From assembly GCA_016278415.1 (NCBI GenBank), contig JADQBV010000061.1, forward strand, positions 1-17,683: DNA of 17,683 nt. Reading direction: 5' to 3'. The stretch is from Halanaerobiales bacterium. GTDB lineage: Bacteria; Bacillota_F; Halanaerobiia; Halanaerobiales; DTU029. The translations under genes and the position numbers were made by a program. Shown here piece after piece: positions 1 to 8,526 of this stretch (position 1 is its first letter; each line of letters begins with the position of its first letter). Under the pieces are notes generated by a model that was given only the letters and a program-made list of their open reading frames with translations, made no database searches and was not told the origin of the DNA.

Positions 1-3000
1 AATACATCATAGCTGTAGTTAATACTGCTTTCTCTTATATTTTTTGTTTCACCTGATGCAATGTCTTCTGTATTTTTCCCCTTCACAACAGATAGCCTGT
101 TACCTACCCTGTCATAGCTATAGCTAATTACTTCATCAGGAATAGCAGCATAGTTACCACTTTCATCTAAGCCAAAGTATTCTAAACTTTCTACCTGATT
201 GTTACTATTATACCTATTTACAACCTTTACCCCTAAGGGGTTGATGCTTATCAGAAGATTACCAGCCGTATCATAGGTAAAAGTAGTAGTTTCATTACCA
301 GGTTTTGTTTCTTCTACTAATTGACCCAGATTGTTATATTCATAATGAGTCTCCAAGCCATTGGCCATCTCTTTTCTTACCATACTGCCCTGTGGATTGT
401 AATAATATTTAGTACTACCTGTTATTCCCGGTTCCCTTACTTCTTTTAGTTTATCATAGCTATTATAGAAATATCTTGTGGTATTTCTTTCACCAGCTTT
501 AGGTATTTCTATCTCCTTAACCTTATTCCCCACTCGATCATATTCATATTCTTTAGTAGAATTATCTGGTCTTCTTACTTTTATTAATCTATACAGATCA
601 TCATATTCATTAATTGTTATCTTACCCCGTGGATCAGTAACAGTAAGTACATTTCCTACCTTATCATAGCTATAGTGGGTTACCCGTTCACTTTCTTTTC
701 CCTCATTAACTATTTCATCTTCCACAAAGTACATATCTATATAGCTATAGCTGACAGTCTGCTGACCATTGATAACCTTCTTCTTATTTCCCACATTATC
801 ATATTCAACTGTAGTGCTGTTGCCCAGTGGATTTGTTGTTTTGATCTTCCTACCTAAAGTATCATACTGGTAGCCAGTCTTATATCTTTCATCAAGTATA
901 TATTCTTCACCCAGTATTGTTACAGTTTCTCCTGTAATACCATCAAGATTATCATCTACAGGGATTACACCCCTTGGATCATATTCTGCTGTCTTTTTAC
1001 CCAGAATATCATATTCTGTATAGAGGACATTTCCTTGAGCGTCAATCTGAGCTATCTGATTTCCTCTCTCATCATAGATAAGTTTTCCTTCATTACCAAG
1101 TGGGTCTACAGTCTTTATTTTCTGTCCTGCTGCATTGTAGTATATCTTAGCAGTATTACCATCTGCATCTATTACCTTGATCTGTCTATTTAGCTGATCA
1201 TAGATAATGCTTGTTGTATAATCAGCAGGGTCTGTAAGACCTGTATTACCATTAGCTGATACTTCCGCTATTTTATTACCATTATCATCATATTGATAAG
1301 TAATTGTTGGTCTATAATCTGGTGTCGGAACAAGATTACCTGGTAGTACATAATCGTCTGCAGGTAGTTTCTTTTCAATTAATCTATTCATATCATCATA
1401 GTAGAAATCTGTCCTGCGGTAATTACCATCTCTTTCAAAGACCTTATTTCCAACAGCATCATAGCCTGCTATACTATCATAACTTTCACCATCATTATAT
1501 TTACTAACCCTAGTTACATTTCCTGACCAGTCTTTGACTTCTTCTGAGATATTTCCTTCAGGGTCAGTTACTATCCTTTTGTTTACAATATCATCATATT
1601 CTATTCTGGTTGAAGGTATATTACTATACAGATTATTCTCTAAATCAATACTCTTAGGGTCATAGTCACCGAAATAGAGGATTCTTTCTACTCTACCCAA
1701 GGGATCATATGTCTTGGCTGTCACTTTACCCTCAGCATCAATGGTTAAATACCTTTGTCCCGCTGGGTTATATCTGAACTCTGTATCAACTATCTCCGTT
1801 GTAATACCACTACTATCTTCTCTGTTTAAGAATTGTTCCAGTCTTACCCAACGATTTAAAGCATCATAGTAGTATCTGCTCTTATTGATAAGTGGTAAGT
1901 CTATACTGTCGTTTGTTATTCGATAGTTATCTATATCTATATTACTCTCTGCATTGATTACGGTTGTTGAGATTCCATCAGCATCATTTGTATCATCATA
2001 GTATTGGATTTTAACCGGGTTATTATCACGGTTGTTATAGTTTAATCTACTCAAATTCTCTATTCCTATAGATTCAATTGTACCCTGACTAATATCATCC
2101 TGATCAGGATATGTTATTTTAACCAATCTCTTTATATCATCATATTCATATTCTGTTAGATTACCCAGTGGGTCTATCTCCCAGGTTTTAAGTCCTGTAT
2201 CTAGATCATAGCCGAATTTCTGGATAGAGTCTTTAGTAATATTACCATCAGCATCAGTTACAGTACCATTGCCTCCCGTTTTTTTGATCATTGTAGGATA
2301 AGCATAGCTATATTCTGCACTATAGGTCATTTCTGTTTTATTACCTTCAGGGTCTATAGTTGTTATTAGATTTCCATATTCATCATACTGAAATTCTGTC
2401 TCTATCCAGCGCTTACTACCATCTTCTTCATCGTGGTAGACAGCTTTGGTAATTAGGTTACCTAGATTATCATATTCATAGGCGCTTTCCTGAACAGTTA
2501 TGGACTGATTCCTAGGATCACGATTATATATTTTTTTACCCCTTAACAAATTCCTAATATGTGTATTTATCTCACCCTGAGTAAATGGTGGGTTAGAGAA
2601 ACCACTATCAGAGCTGTTTGTATTATAAAATGAGCTATCAGTTTCCAGACCAGTTCCTGTATTTTCACTCCTAATTACATTACCCCAGTTATCATATTCA
2701 TATAGTTTAGCATATTGATGGAATTCACTGCCATCTTTATATATTAATTCTTCAGTTGCCTCTTTATTATCATTATATTGATATTTAATCTTTTCAAGCT
2801 CATTACCTTCAAGGTCATATATGGTTTTATTTTGCATTAGATTATCTTTATTGAAGTTCATTACTGTTTGTTTATTTAAATCACTTGATGTTGTTTTGGT
2901 TATTCTAAACGATTCTTTATCATCCAGTTCTCTATATCTTATACGTTCTGATTGATTCGGAGGGTATTCATGGTTATATCTATAGTTGTATACCTTTGTA

Positions 3001-3410
3001 GATATTTCTTCAGCATCTTCTGAATCAATTAAGGTTTTATAGTGTTTATCAACTACTATTGTCGTCTTATCATAAGCACTCCAATTTTGGCTATAATGAT
3101 ATGTTTTTGTTACCACATTGCCGTCGCCATCTCGCACTATAGTTCCATTTTTATACCTTAATACTACAGTCGTAGAACCAGACTCTGTCCCATACCATTT
3201 AATGCCCTGTTGGCTATATTTATATCTAGAAATACCACCTGTTGGGTAAATAATTTTCTCAACCAGAGGAATATCCTCTCTCTCTATGTTTCCAGTTCCT
3301 CCACTTACTACTTCAATACTGGTATATTTAAATTCAGTCTTTCTTCCTGCAGGATCAATTACTTCATTAAGTAGATTGCCATTATAGTTATATTGATAAA
3401 CCTGATCACC
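1..3410 (-). repeat. YD-repeat (RHS shell) region
   Basis: From about residue 1690 to the window edge the protein is an array of about 20-25-residue YD units of the form Y-D/N-x-x-G/N-x-x-(hydrophobic) followed by D-P-x-G-N. At least 25 can be read, among them YDNLGNLITKAV, YDEYGNLITTID, YDERGNQIAQID, YDTLGRKIKTTNPLGN and YDKVGNVLTVTDPRGK. The units are diverged rather than identical, so this is an old protein repeat and not a recent DNA tandem duplication. The last residues in view (INYSYDV) are still inside the array. Confidence 0.9.
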
Positions 3411-6400
3411 TATTGATATACTGGAAATATAATCTCCTGAATAGCTAAAGCTTAGTCTTCTACCTATTGTATCCTCTATCCAGTTAATCTTTCTTCCACT
3501 ATAATTGAATGTTATCTTATTCTGTCCTGTTTTGTCAGTAATCTCTGTAACCATACCACTACTATTAAAGTCATATCTTTTACCATCTTTTGTTATGATA
3601 TAATAACTACGGTCAGCTTCTTTTTTGGCGTAAAAATGTCTACCTTGATGATGGTTGCTATAACCTTCAAAAAAAGCAAGACTTACATATTGCCCTTTAT
3701 CCCACTCTATCTTACTAGCACTACCATCTTCGAAATGGACAAAGGTTCCCTGGTCATTTGTCTCTATCCAGGGGAGATTTATATTCCACGCCTCTCCAAA
3801 GGCCTTATAACCTTTCACAACTTGATCTGGTTTAAAGGCTTTCTTTAATTTCTCCATTGTTACTGAACCTGTATTATGATTCCTTCCAATATTAAGATCT
3901 AATCCGTTTCTACCTGGCAGACTGATATCAAGTCCATTTATAGTTAATCCACCACTTGCAGGTGATATGATCTCCTGATTATTTTTGAAATAGCTCTGAT
4001 ATGGTGAGATACCCAAATCATCATATTGATCAGCTGATGGTGAGTAATTATCTTTCACCTGAACGTTGTACATTGAGAAATGATTAGTTAAAGCTGATAC
4101 CTCTCCTTTCTCTATATCAACACCAGCCCTTTCTAATCTAATCCATCTCTCCTCTACTTCACTATAGTAATAAATATATAGGTTAAGTGGTGAATAACCA
4201 TCAGGAATTGAATCCAGGTCATACTTCATTGTTACAGTTAAATCTTTCTTGAATTCTATATCTTCATTAACTTCGCCATCCTGGTTTTTGAAATCAAAGT
4301 TTACTGTCTTGCTAGCTATTACTTTATCTGAGCTTGGCACAGCTTCCTCATCTACTGCTTTTATCTCTATATTTCCTTTTTCAGGGATAGCACCTTCAGG
4401 TATATCCAACTTAATCTGGTCAAATTCTATTGTTATCTCTTCTTCATTATCAGCTGTTACTGCTTCTTCTTTTATACCTATTTCCACTGTTGATTGTTCA
4501 GTACTTTCGCCAATATTATCAGCCCAGTCTACTGCTTCAATCCAATAAGTATATTCTTCTTCTATATTTAGACCTGTATCAATGTAGTGATATTCTTCCT
4601 CAAGTCCAAGAATAGGACTATCTTTACTTATAGTTATATATTCCCCTTCATCCCAGGTTGGCTGTCTATATATCCTATATTTTACTACATCTTCCTCATC
4701 TGACCTTTCCCATTTTAAATGAGACCTATCAGGTCCAGATATAGCCCTGAATTTATTCGGAATATCTGGTGCTATGGTATCTATATATACCTTAGTAGTA
4801 GCGATAGTCTCCCAACCGGCATTATCTACTGCCTTTACAGTAATATTATGAATGCCGTCTGCTTGTTCTGGCAAGGTATAGGGACTTTCTATTTTCGTAT
4901 ATTGACCATCATCAATTTTTATCTGATAGTAATCTATACCACTAATTGCATCTGTGGTAGCAAAGGATACTACTGGTTGAATATTTTTTGTCCAGTCTGC
5001 AGGATTGGCTGTTACCTGGAAGGCTTCAGGTGCTGTTACATCTACCATGATATACCTGAACCATTCCATTCTATTTCCTGCTTGATCAACAGCCATTAGC
5101 TTTATAGCTACTTCTTTTCCTTCATTTAAGGTAATAGTTTTGTTAAATTCCTTATTTATCATATTAATGGCTTTGCCATTTACATATAGATAGCAGTCAC
5201 TTAATTCAGTGACTTTCCCTGATACATTAACAGTAGTTGTATTTGATAGATATCCCTCTACAGGAGTAAACTCTTTAATTACAGGTGCTGTAGTATCCTT
5301 GATTACTGTAATTTCTTTTTCTACACTAGCGGTATTATTGGACCCAGTAATCTTGATTTGATTACTACCTTCTTCTAGGTTTATAGGTAATGAAGTATAT
5401 TCTCCTCCCTCAATACTGGCTCTTTTTCCATTAACAGTTACTGTAAGCTCACCCAAACCTGTTACCATTCCACTAATGACTATAGTATTCTGGTTGGTAT
5501 AGTATCCATCAAGTGCTGAATTTACATATAATGCCAGGGGCGTTACTTTTACTACCTTCCGATATATCTTTTGACTAAACTCCTTTTTTCCCTGCCAATT
5601 TGCTTTACTTGCCTCTATTTCAATCAGGTTAAGACCTGAGTTCAATTCAATTTCTTTAGTATATCTCTGTCCTGAAATATTAACTTCCTGTCCATTGATA
5701 TGTAATTGATTTAATGGACTTCTGATATTACCTTCCACTTTAATTGTATCTTCTTCAGTATAGATTATTTGTTCATCTAAATTTACATCTAATAGTGGTC
5801 TATTACCAACATAGATAGTTTTGGAATCATAATTTACTCTTCCGTTATTATCCCTTGCTACTGCAGTTACAATATTTGCTTTATTGCTTCCGGCACTTAT
5901 CCTATTGGCTTCTATCCAGAAATAGTGTCCCCTGTGATAGGCCTTCTGTCCATTTATCGTTACTTCAGTATCGGGATTATCTACATAGGCTATTATCTTT
6001 TCTTTGGATAATTCCTGATGTGTTAATTGCTTGTAGTCTTCAGGGTTAAGTATTTTTACTTCTGGTTCTCGATTATTCTCAGTACTATATTTTACAGCTA
6101 CCTCACTTATTGCTAATCCCTGTGGATTTTTGATTAGTAGTTTATCTGTTTTTAGATAATCTTTGAAGGTTAAGGACTTTAATCCTTCTTCAGTTTGATA
6201 TACTTCAACCCAATTATTATCTATCCAGGCATAGAGATAGAGATTAGGATTATCTATTGGAGTATAGACTGTTACTTCTTCTATGTATTTATATTTTGGA
6301 TTTTCTATTTCTGGTATGCTATAGAAAGAGTGTTGATGATTGATATTACCAATATGCACTTTATTTCTTCCTGCCAGTATTTCTCCCAAAATAGTAGCTC

Positions 6401-8486
6401 CCTGGTCGATATAGATGTCTGCATCAGGTGCAATAATTCCACCATTATATATAGAACCATCAAAAGTGCTACCTCCATAGATTTCTATTCTATTTCCACC
6501 GGAGATAATCTTACCTTCTACCTTTGCTCCTCCAGTAATTGTTATATTACCTTTTTTTGCATATATTAGCTCTGATGCAGTTATGCCACCGCGTATGCTT
6601 ATCTTTCCATTAAGGGCATATAGCTTACCCTTATAGCTGGCTCCATTCTGGATAAAGATATCCGCAGCTTCGGTATAGATAGTTCCGGCGAATTTGTAGT
6701 TATCCTGACCACCAACTCCACCCTGAATATTGATCTGATTCCCTCTATGTATTAATTCCAGAGAGCTAGCAGAGCCTGATTCATTGATTCTACTACCATT
6801 CCTGATATTGAGATTGCTGTTAACATATATATATGCCTTACCATCACCAAATACAGAGATACTTCCATTCGAACCCAGCTTAAGATTATCAACAAGAAGT
6901 GATATATCCCTCTGACTTGTATCAATCTGCAGTTCTGTATCTATAGTCAGATTATCATATCTTAAGTCTTGATTTATTATTACCGGTCCATTCCAATCTC
7001 TAATTGTCCGACTACCATTTGATGTAATGACAGGTGTCTGAGGAAAATCAGGAAATGCTGGTAATGATAGACCCCCTTTTTCAAGGTTTAGCTCTATTTC
7101 ATCAGAGTCTGTAGCTGAACCAAACAGAATTCCGTCAGCTATTTCCTGATCGGTATTTAATCTATCTCTACTCTTGAGTCTGGAGTTAACTACTGTCAGG
7201 TTCTTTTCTGAACTTATCTGTATAAAATTCTTTCCTGCACAGAGGGAATCTTGTTCTAGCTTTTGCTCGTATATTGTATAACCCCTTAAGCTTGAACCAG
7301 GTTCTATCGTTGTTTTATTTCCATTTAAGTCTACATTTAATTGCTGTAGACTTTCTCCTTCTACGGTAAGCTCAAGAACATAATCTTTTATGTCATCTTT
7401 AGCAAGGTTAAACTGAGTGTTTAATGGCTTGTCCAGTTTACGGGCCTGCTGAATACCCAGTATTATAGGTTCATCTCCATCATACTTACCCTTACCCCAG
7501 AATTCAACTTCAGCTATTCCACCAAGTTCTCCACCATATCCATCAACAAGGATTTTTACTTGATTTGTTGATATATTCTTTTCACTCAAGTCAATTCGTA
7601 ACCATCCTAGTGAATTATCTTTTACATCATTTAAATACTGCCAGCTTCCGTTCTGATATGTATATATCTCTATATTCCCTTTTAGATGCTCAGTTTGATA
7701 TATCTTGACAGCTTCTAAACTATATACCCCACCTAAGTTAAAGATTGCTTCAGCAGATGTAGCCTGCTTATTCCTATTTCCTTTTTTACTACTTTTAACG
7801 CTCTCAGTGTTATTAATGTCTTGATTTTGTTCTAGGTCTGATAGGTCTCCTAAAACCTCATCAAACTTCCTGTCCTGCCAGTCCTTTTGGCTGCTTTCTG
7901 TCTTCCATAAGGTATATGTATTACCATCTGTAAGGAATTCTGCTTTATATACAGGATCGGTATTAGCAGAAGCTAATATATCAGTTACTTCTATCTTATG
8001 ATAATATTCAACAGCTGCTATTCCCAATACTTTTAGTTCAGATAAATAACTACTGGATAGCCCATTACCTGATACTAAAAGGCGTAATCTATCTGTTACT
8101 ATCTGGTCATATGATAGGTCGGTAGTGTTATTTAATTCTTCTACTGTTGCTGCCATAAAGGGTAACCAGTTACCCTCTTGATAATATTCGATTATCATTT
8201 CAGTATCAGTCGATAGATATCCGTCTATCTCTAGGGCCTGAATTATTGTTTTTTCTTTTAAACTTATCTCTGCCCAGTCTTTATCTACCCCTGGTTTAAA
8301 GGACCAGTGGGTATCTAGATTATTGTCTATAAGATAAAACCCAGGTTGAACGGGGTCAGTATTAACCCCGTTTATAACATTTTCAACTTCTATATATTGA
8401 GTGTTATTTGCCATTACCGGTGATACAATAAACAGCAACACCATACTAATTGCTATTGCTATATAGCTTTTATACTTATTTAACAT
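1..8486 (-). CDS. Secreted multidomain RHS/YD-repeat surface protein (C-terminus beyond window)
   Basis: One open frame runs from the ATG at 8486 to the left edge (at least 2828 residues, no stop; I checked the frame at several points). Residues 1-26 are a Sec signal peptide ending VMA|NN. Visible modules, approximate residues: two discoidin (F5/8 C)-like domains 27-330; beta-helix/bactofilin-like 490-715; Ig-like domains 800-1230 (the TAPVIKEF and TAPEAFQV boundaries are typical); FN3-like 1234-1330; ZU5-like 1340-1475; an RHS entry region near 1515 (LPGRNGLDLNIGR, then FGEAWNINLP); YD repeats from about 1690 to the edge, with at least 25 units such as YDDMNRLIEKKL, YDPLGRVERILY and YDRVGNKVKEIE. 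YD repeats fold into a closed shell that in related proteins (WapA, Tc toxin BC components) encloses a C-terminal effector. That tip and the usual RHS core end motif are not in view. It is likely exported and cell-surface or secreted. It lies 40 bases downstream of the other giant gene, probably in one operon. Confidence 0.95.
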   Translation of the reverse strand, partial: MLNKYKSYIAIAISMVLLFIVSPVMANNTQYIEVENVINGVNTDPVQPGFYLIDNNLDTHWSFKPGVDKDWAEISLKEKTIIQALEIDGYLSTDTEMIIEYYQEGNWLPFMAATVEELNNTTDLSYDQIVTDRLRLLVSGNGLSSSYLSELKVLGIAAVEYYHKIEVTDILASANTDPVYKAEFLTDGNTYTLWKTESSQKDWQDRKFDEVLGDLSDLEQNQDINNTESVKSSKKGNRNKQATSAEAIFNLGGVYSLEAVKIYQTEHLKGNIEIYTYQNGSWQYLNDVKDNSLGWLRIDLSEKNISTNQVKILVDGYGGELGGIAEVEFWGKGKYDGDEPIILGIQQARKLDKPLNTQFNLAKDDIKDYVLELTVEGESLQQLNVDLNGNKTTIEPGSSLRGYTIYEQKLEQDSLCAGKNFIQISSEKNLTVVNSRLKSRDRLNTDQEIADGILFGSATDSDEIELNLEKGGLSLPAFPDFPQTPVITSNGSRTIRDWNGPVIINQDLRYDNLTIDTELQIDTSQRDISLLVDNLKLGSNGSISVFGDGKAYIYVNSNLNIRNGSRINESGSASSLELIHRGNQINIQGGVGGQDNYKFAGTIYTEAADIFIQNGASYKGKLYALNGKISIRGGITASELIYAKKGNITITGGAKVEGKIISGGNRIEIYGGSTFDGSIYNGGIIAPDADIYIDQGATILGEILAGRNKVHIGNINHQHSFYSIPEIENPKYKYIEEVTVYTPIDNPNLYLYAWIDNNWVEVYQTEEGLKSLTFKDYLKTDKLLIKNPQGLAISEVAVKYSTENNREPEVKILNPEDYKQLTHQELSKEKIIAYVDNPDTEVTINGQKAYHRGHYFWIEANRISAGSNKANIVTAVARDNNGRVNYDSKTIYVGNRPLLDVNLDEQIIYTEEDTIKVEGNIRSPLNQLHINGQEVNISGQRYTKEIELNSGLNLIEIEASKANWQGKKEFSQKIYRKVVKVTPLALYVNSALDGYYTNQNTIVISGMVTGLGELTVTVNGKRASIEGGEYTSLPINLEEGSNQIKITGSNNTASVEKEITVIKDTTAPVIKEFTPVEGYLSNTTTVNVSGKVTELSDCYLYVNGKAINMINKEFNKTITLNEGKEVAIKLMAVDQAGNRMEWFRYIMVDVTAPEAFQVTANPADWTKNIQPVVSFATTDAISGIDYYQIKIDDGQYTKIESPYTLPEQADGIHNITVKAVDNAGWETIATTKVYIDTIAPDIPNKFRAISGPDRSHLKWERSDEEDVVKYRIYRQPTWDEGEYITISKDSPILGLEEEYHYIDTGLNIEEEYTYWIEAVDWADNIGESTEQSTVEIGIKEEAVTADNEEEITIEFDQIKLDIPEGAIPEKGNIEIKAVDEEAVPSSDKVIASKTVNFDFKNQDGEVNEDIEFKKDLTVTMKYDLDSIPDGYSPLNLYIYYYSEVEERWIRLERAGVDIEKGEVSALTNHFSMYNVQVKDNYSPSADQYDDLGISPYQSYFKNNQEIISPASGGLTINGLDISLPGRNGLDLNIGRNHNTGSVTMEKLKKAFKPDQVVKGYKAFGEAWNINLPWIETNDQGTFVHFEDGSASKIEWDKGQYVSLAFFEGYSNHHQGRHFYAKKEADRSYYIITKDGKRYDFNSSGMVTEITDKTGQNKITFNYSGRKINWIEDTIGRRLSFSYSGDYISSISIGDQVYQYNYNGNLLNEVIDPAGRKTEFKYTSIEVVSGGTGNIEREDIPLVEKIIYPTGGISRYKYSQQGIKWYGTESGSTTVVLRYKNGTIVRDGDGNVVTKTYHYSQNWSAYDKTTIVVDKHYKTLIDSEDAEEISTKVYNYRYNHEYPPNQSERIRYRELDDKESFRITKTTSSDLNKQTVMNFNKDNLMQNKTIYDLEGNELEKIKYQYNDNKEATEELIYKDGSEFHQYAKLYEYDNWGNVIRSENTGTGLETDSSFYNTNSSDSGFSNPPFTQGEINTHIRNLLRGKKIYNRDPRNQSITVQESAYEYDNLGNLITKAVYHDEEDGSKRWIETEFQYDEYGNLITTIDPEGNKTEMTYSAEYSYAYPTMIKKTGGNGTVTDADGNITKDSIQKFGYDLDTGLKTWEIDPLGNLTEYEYDDIKRLVKITYPDQDDISQGTIESIGIENLSRLNYNNRDNNPVKIQYYDDTNDADGISTTVINAESNIDIDNYRITNDSIDLPLINKSRYYYDALNRWVRLEQFLNREDSSGITTEIVDTEFRYNPAGQRYLTIDAEGKVTAKTYDPLGRVERILYFGDYDPKSIDLENNLYSNIPSTRIEYDDIVNKRIVTDPEGNISEEVKDWSGNVTRVSKYNDGESYDSIAGYDAVGNKVFERDGNYRRTDFYYDDMNRLIEKKLPADDYVLPGNLVPTPDYRPTITYQYDDNGNKIAEVSANGNTGLTDPADYTTSIIYDQLNRQIKVIDADGNTAKIYYNAAGQKIKTVDPLGNEGKLIYDERGNQIAQIDAQGNVLYTEYDILGKKTAEYDPRGVIPVDDNLDGITGETVTILGEEYILDERYKTGYQYDTLGRKIKTTNPLGNSTTVEYDNVGNKKKVINGQQTVSYSYIDMYFVEDEIVNEGKESERVTHYSYDKVGNVLTVTDPRGKITINEYDDLYRLIKVRRPDNSTKEYEYDRVGNKVKEIEIPKAGERNTTRYFYNSYDKLKEVREPGITGSTKYYYNPQGSMVRKEMANGLETHYEYNNLGQLVEETKPGNETTTFTYDTAGNLLISINPLGVKVVNRYNSNNQVESLEYFGLDESGNYAAIPDEVISYSYDRVGNRLSVVKGKNTEDIASGETKNIRESSINYSYDV
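4063..4470 (-). other. ZU5-like domain with terminal His-Phe-Ser in the RHS protein
   Basis: Residues about 1340-1475 contain LDIPEGAIPEKGNIEIKAVD, matching the characteristic 'PEGA-P-x-x-x-x-I' entry of ZU5 domains. The segment ends with LTNHFSMYNVQV, so an His-Phe-Ser triad sits at residues 1469-1471 just before the RHS entry region. In eukaryotic ZU5 proteins such as PIDD, an HFS motif is the self-cleavage site. Whether this bacterial version cleaves is unknown. Confidence 0.5.
6342..7019 (-). other. Beta-helix / bactofilin-like segment within the RHS protein
   Basis: Residues about 490-715 consist of short alternating hydrophobic strands with Gly/Asn turns: NLTIDTELQI, ISVFGDGKAYIYV, INIQGG, ISIRGGITASELIYAKKG, ITITGGAKVEGKIISGG, IEIYGGSTFDGSIYNGG, IYIDQGATILGEILAGR. 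The regular G-G turn and the 'G-x-I-x-A/S-G' pattern resemble polymer-forming cytoskeletal (bactofilin-type) or other stacked beta-helical folds. No catalytic residues are recognisable. It probably acts as a rigid spacer between the discoidin head and the Ig modules. Confidence 0.55.
7490..8408 (-). repeat. Duplicated discoidin-like domains in the RHS protein
   Basis: Residues about 27-153 and 160-330 look like two copies of an F5/8 type C (discoidin) fold. Both share an NTDPV motif followed by an Asp-x-x-(x)-Thr-x-x-Trp type element (NTDPVQPGFYLIDNNLDTHW and NTDPVYKAEFLTDGNTYTLW). Both end in a segment near 'SELKVLG' or 'AEVEFWGKG', which is typical of the last strand. The second copy contains a polar, low-complexity insertion at about 209-239 (Gln, Asn, Ser and Lys rich). 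Discoidin domains usually bind carbohydrate or other surface ligands; binding here is inferred from the fold resemblance. Confidence 0.6.
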
Positions 8487-8493
8487 ACTATAT

Positions 8494-8501
8494 CTCCCCC
8501 T
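8494..8501 (-). promoter_or_regulatory. Ribosome binding site of the RHS gene
   Basis: The minus strand reads AGGGGGAG followed by 7 bases (ATATAGT) and then ATG. This strong site fixes the start at 8486, and the signal peptide directly after it supports the choice. Confidence 0.85.
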
Positions 8502-8526
8502 GAATTTGGATTGATTTTCTTGATAC

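Noticed and set aside
2279..2285. Seven-base T run as a phase-variation tract in the RHS gene
   Set aside because: Runs of 7 are expected often in such AT-rich DNA, and the frame is intact across it.
1..3410. YD array as a recent DNA tandem repeat or CRISPR-like array
   Set aside because: The units are similar only at protein level and vary in length and sequence; there are no identical DNA repeats or regular spacers.
4249..4548. Plus-strand Ser-rich frame of 99 codons
   Set aside because: It is a shadow of the ZU5-like region on the minus strand, with no domain or ribosome site.
4719..5099. Plus-strand open frame of 126 codons
   Set aside because: It lies wholly antisense to the Ig-like part of the RHS gene, has no ribosome site, and its Tyr/Ile/Cys-rich sequence is typical of the complement of an AT-rich coding region.
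6195..6569. Plus-strand open frame of 124 codons
   Set aside because: It is antisense to the beta-helix segment of the RHS gene. Its apparent hydrophobic stretches arise from the complement of Asn/Ile/Lys codons.
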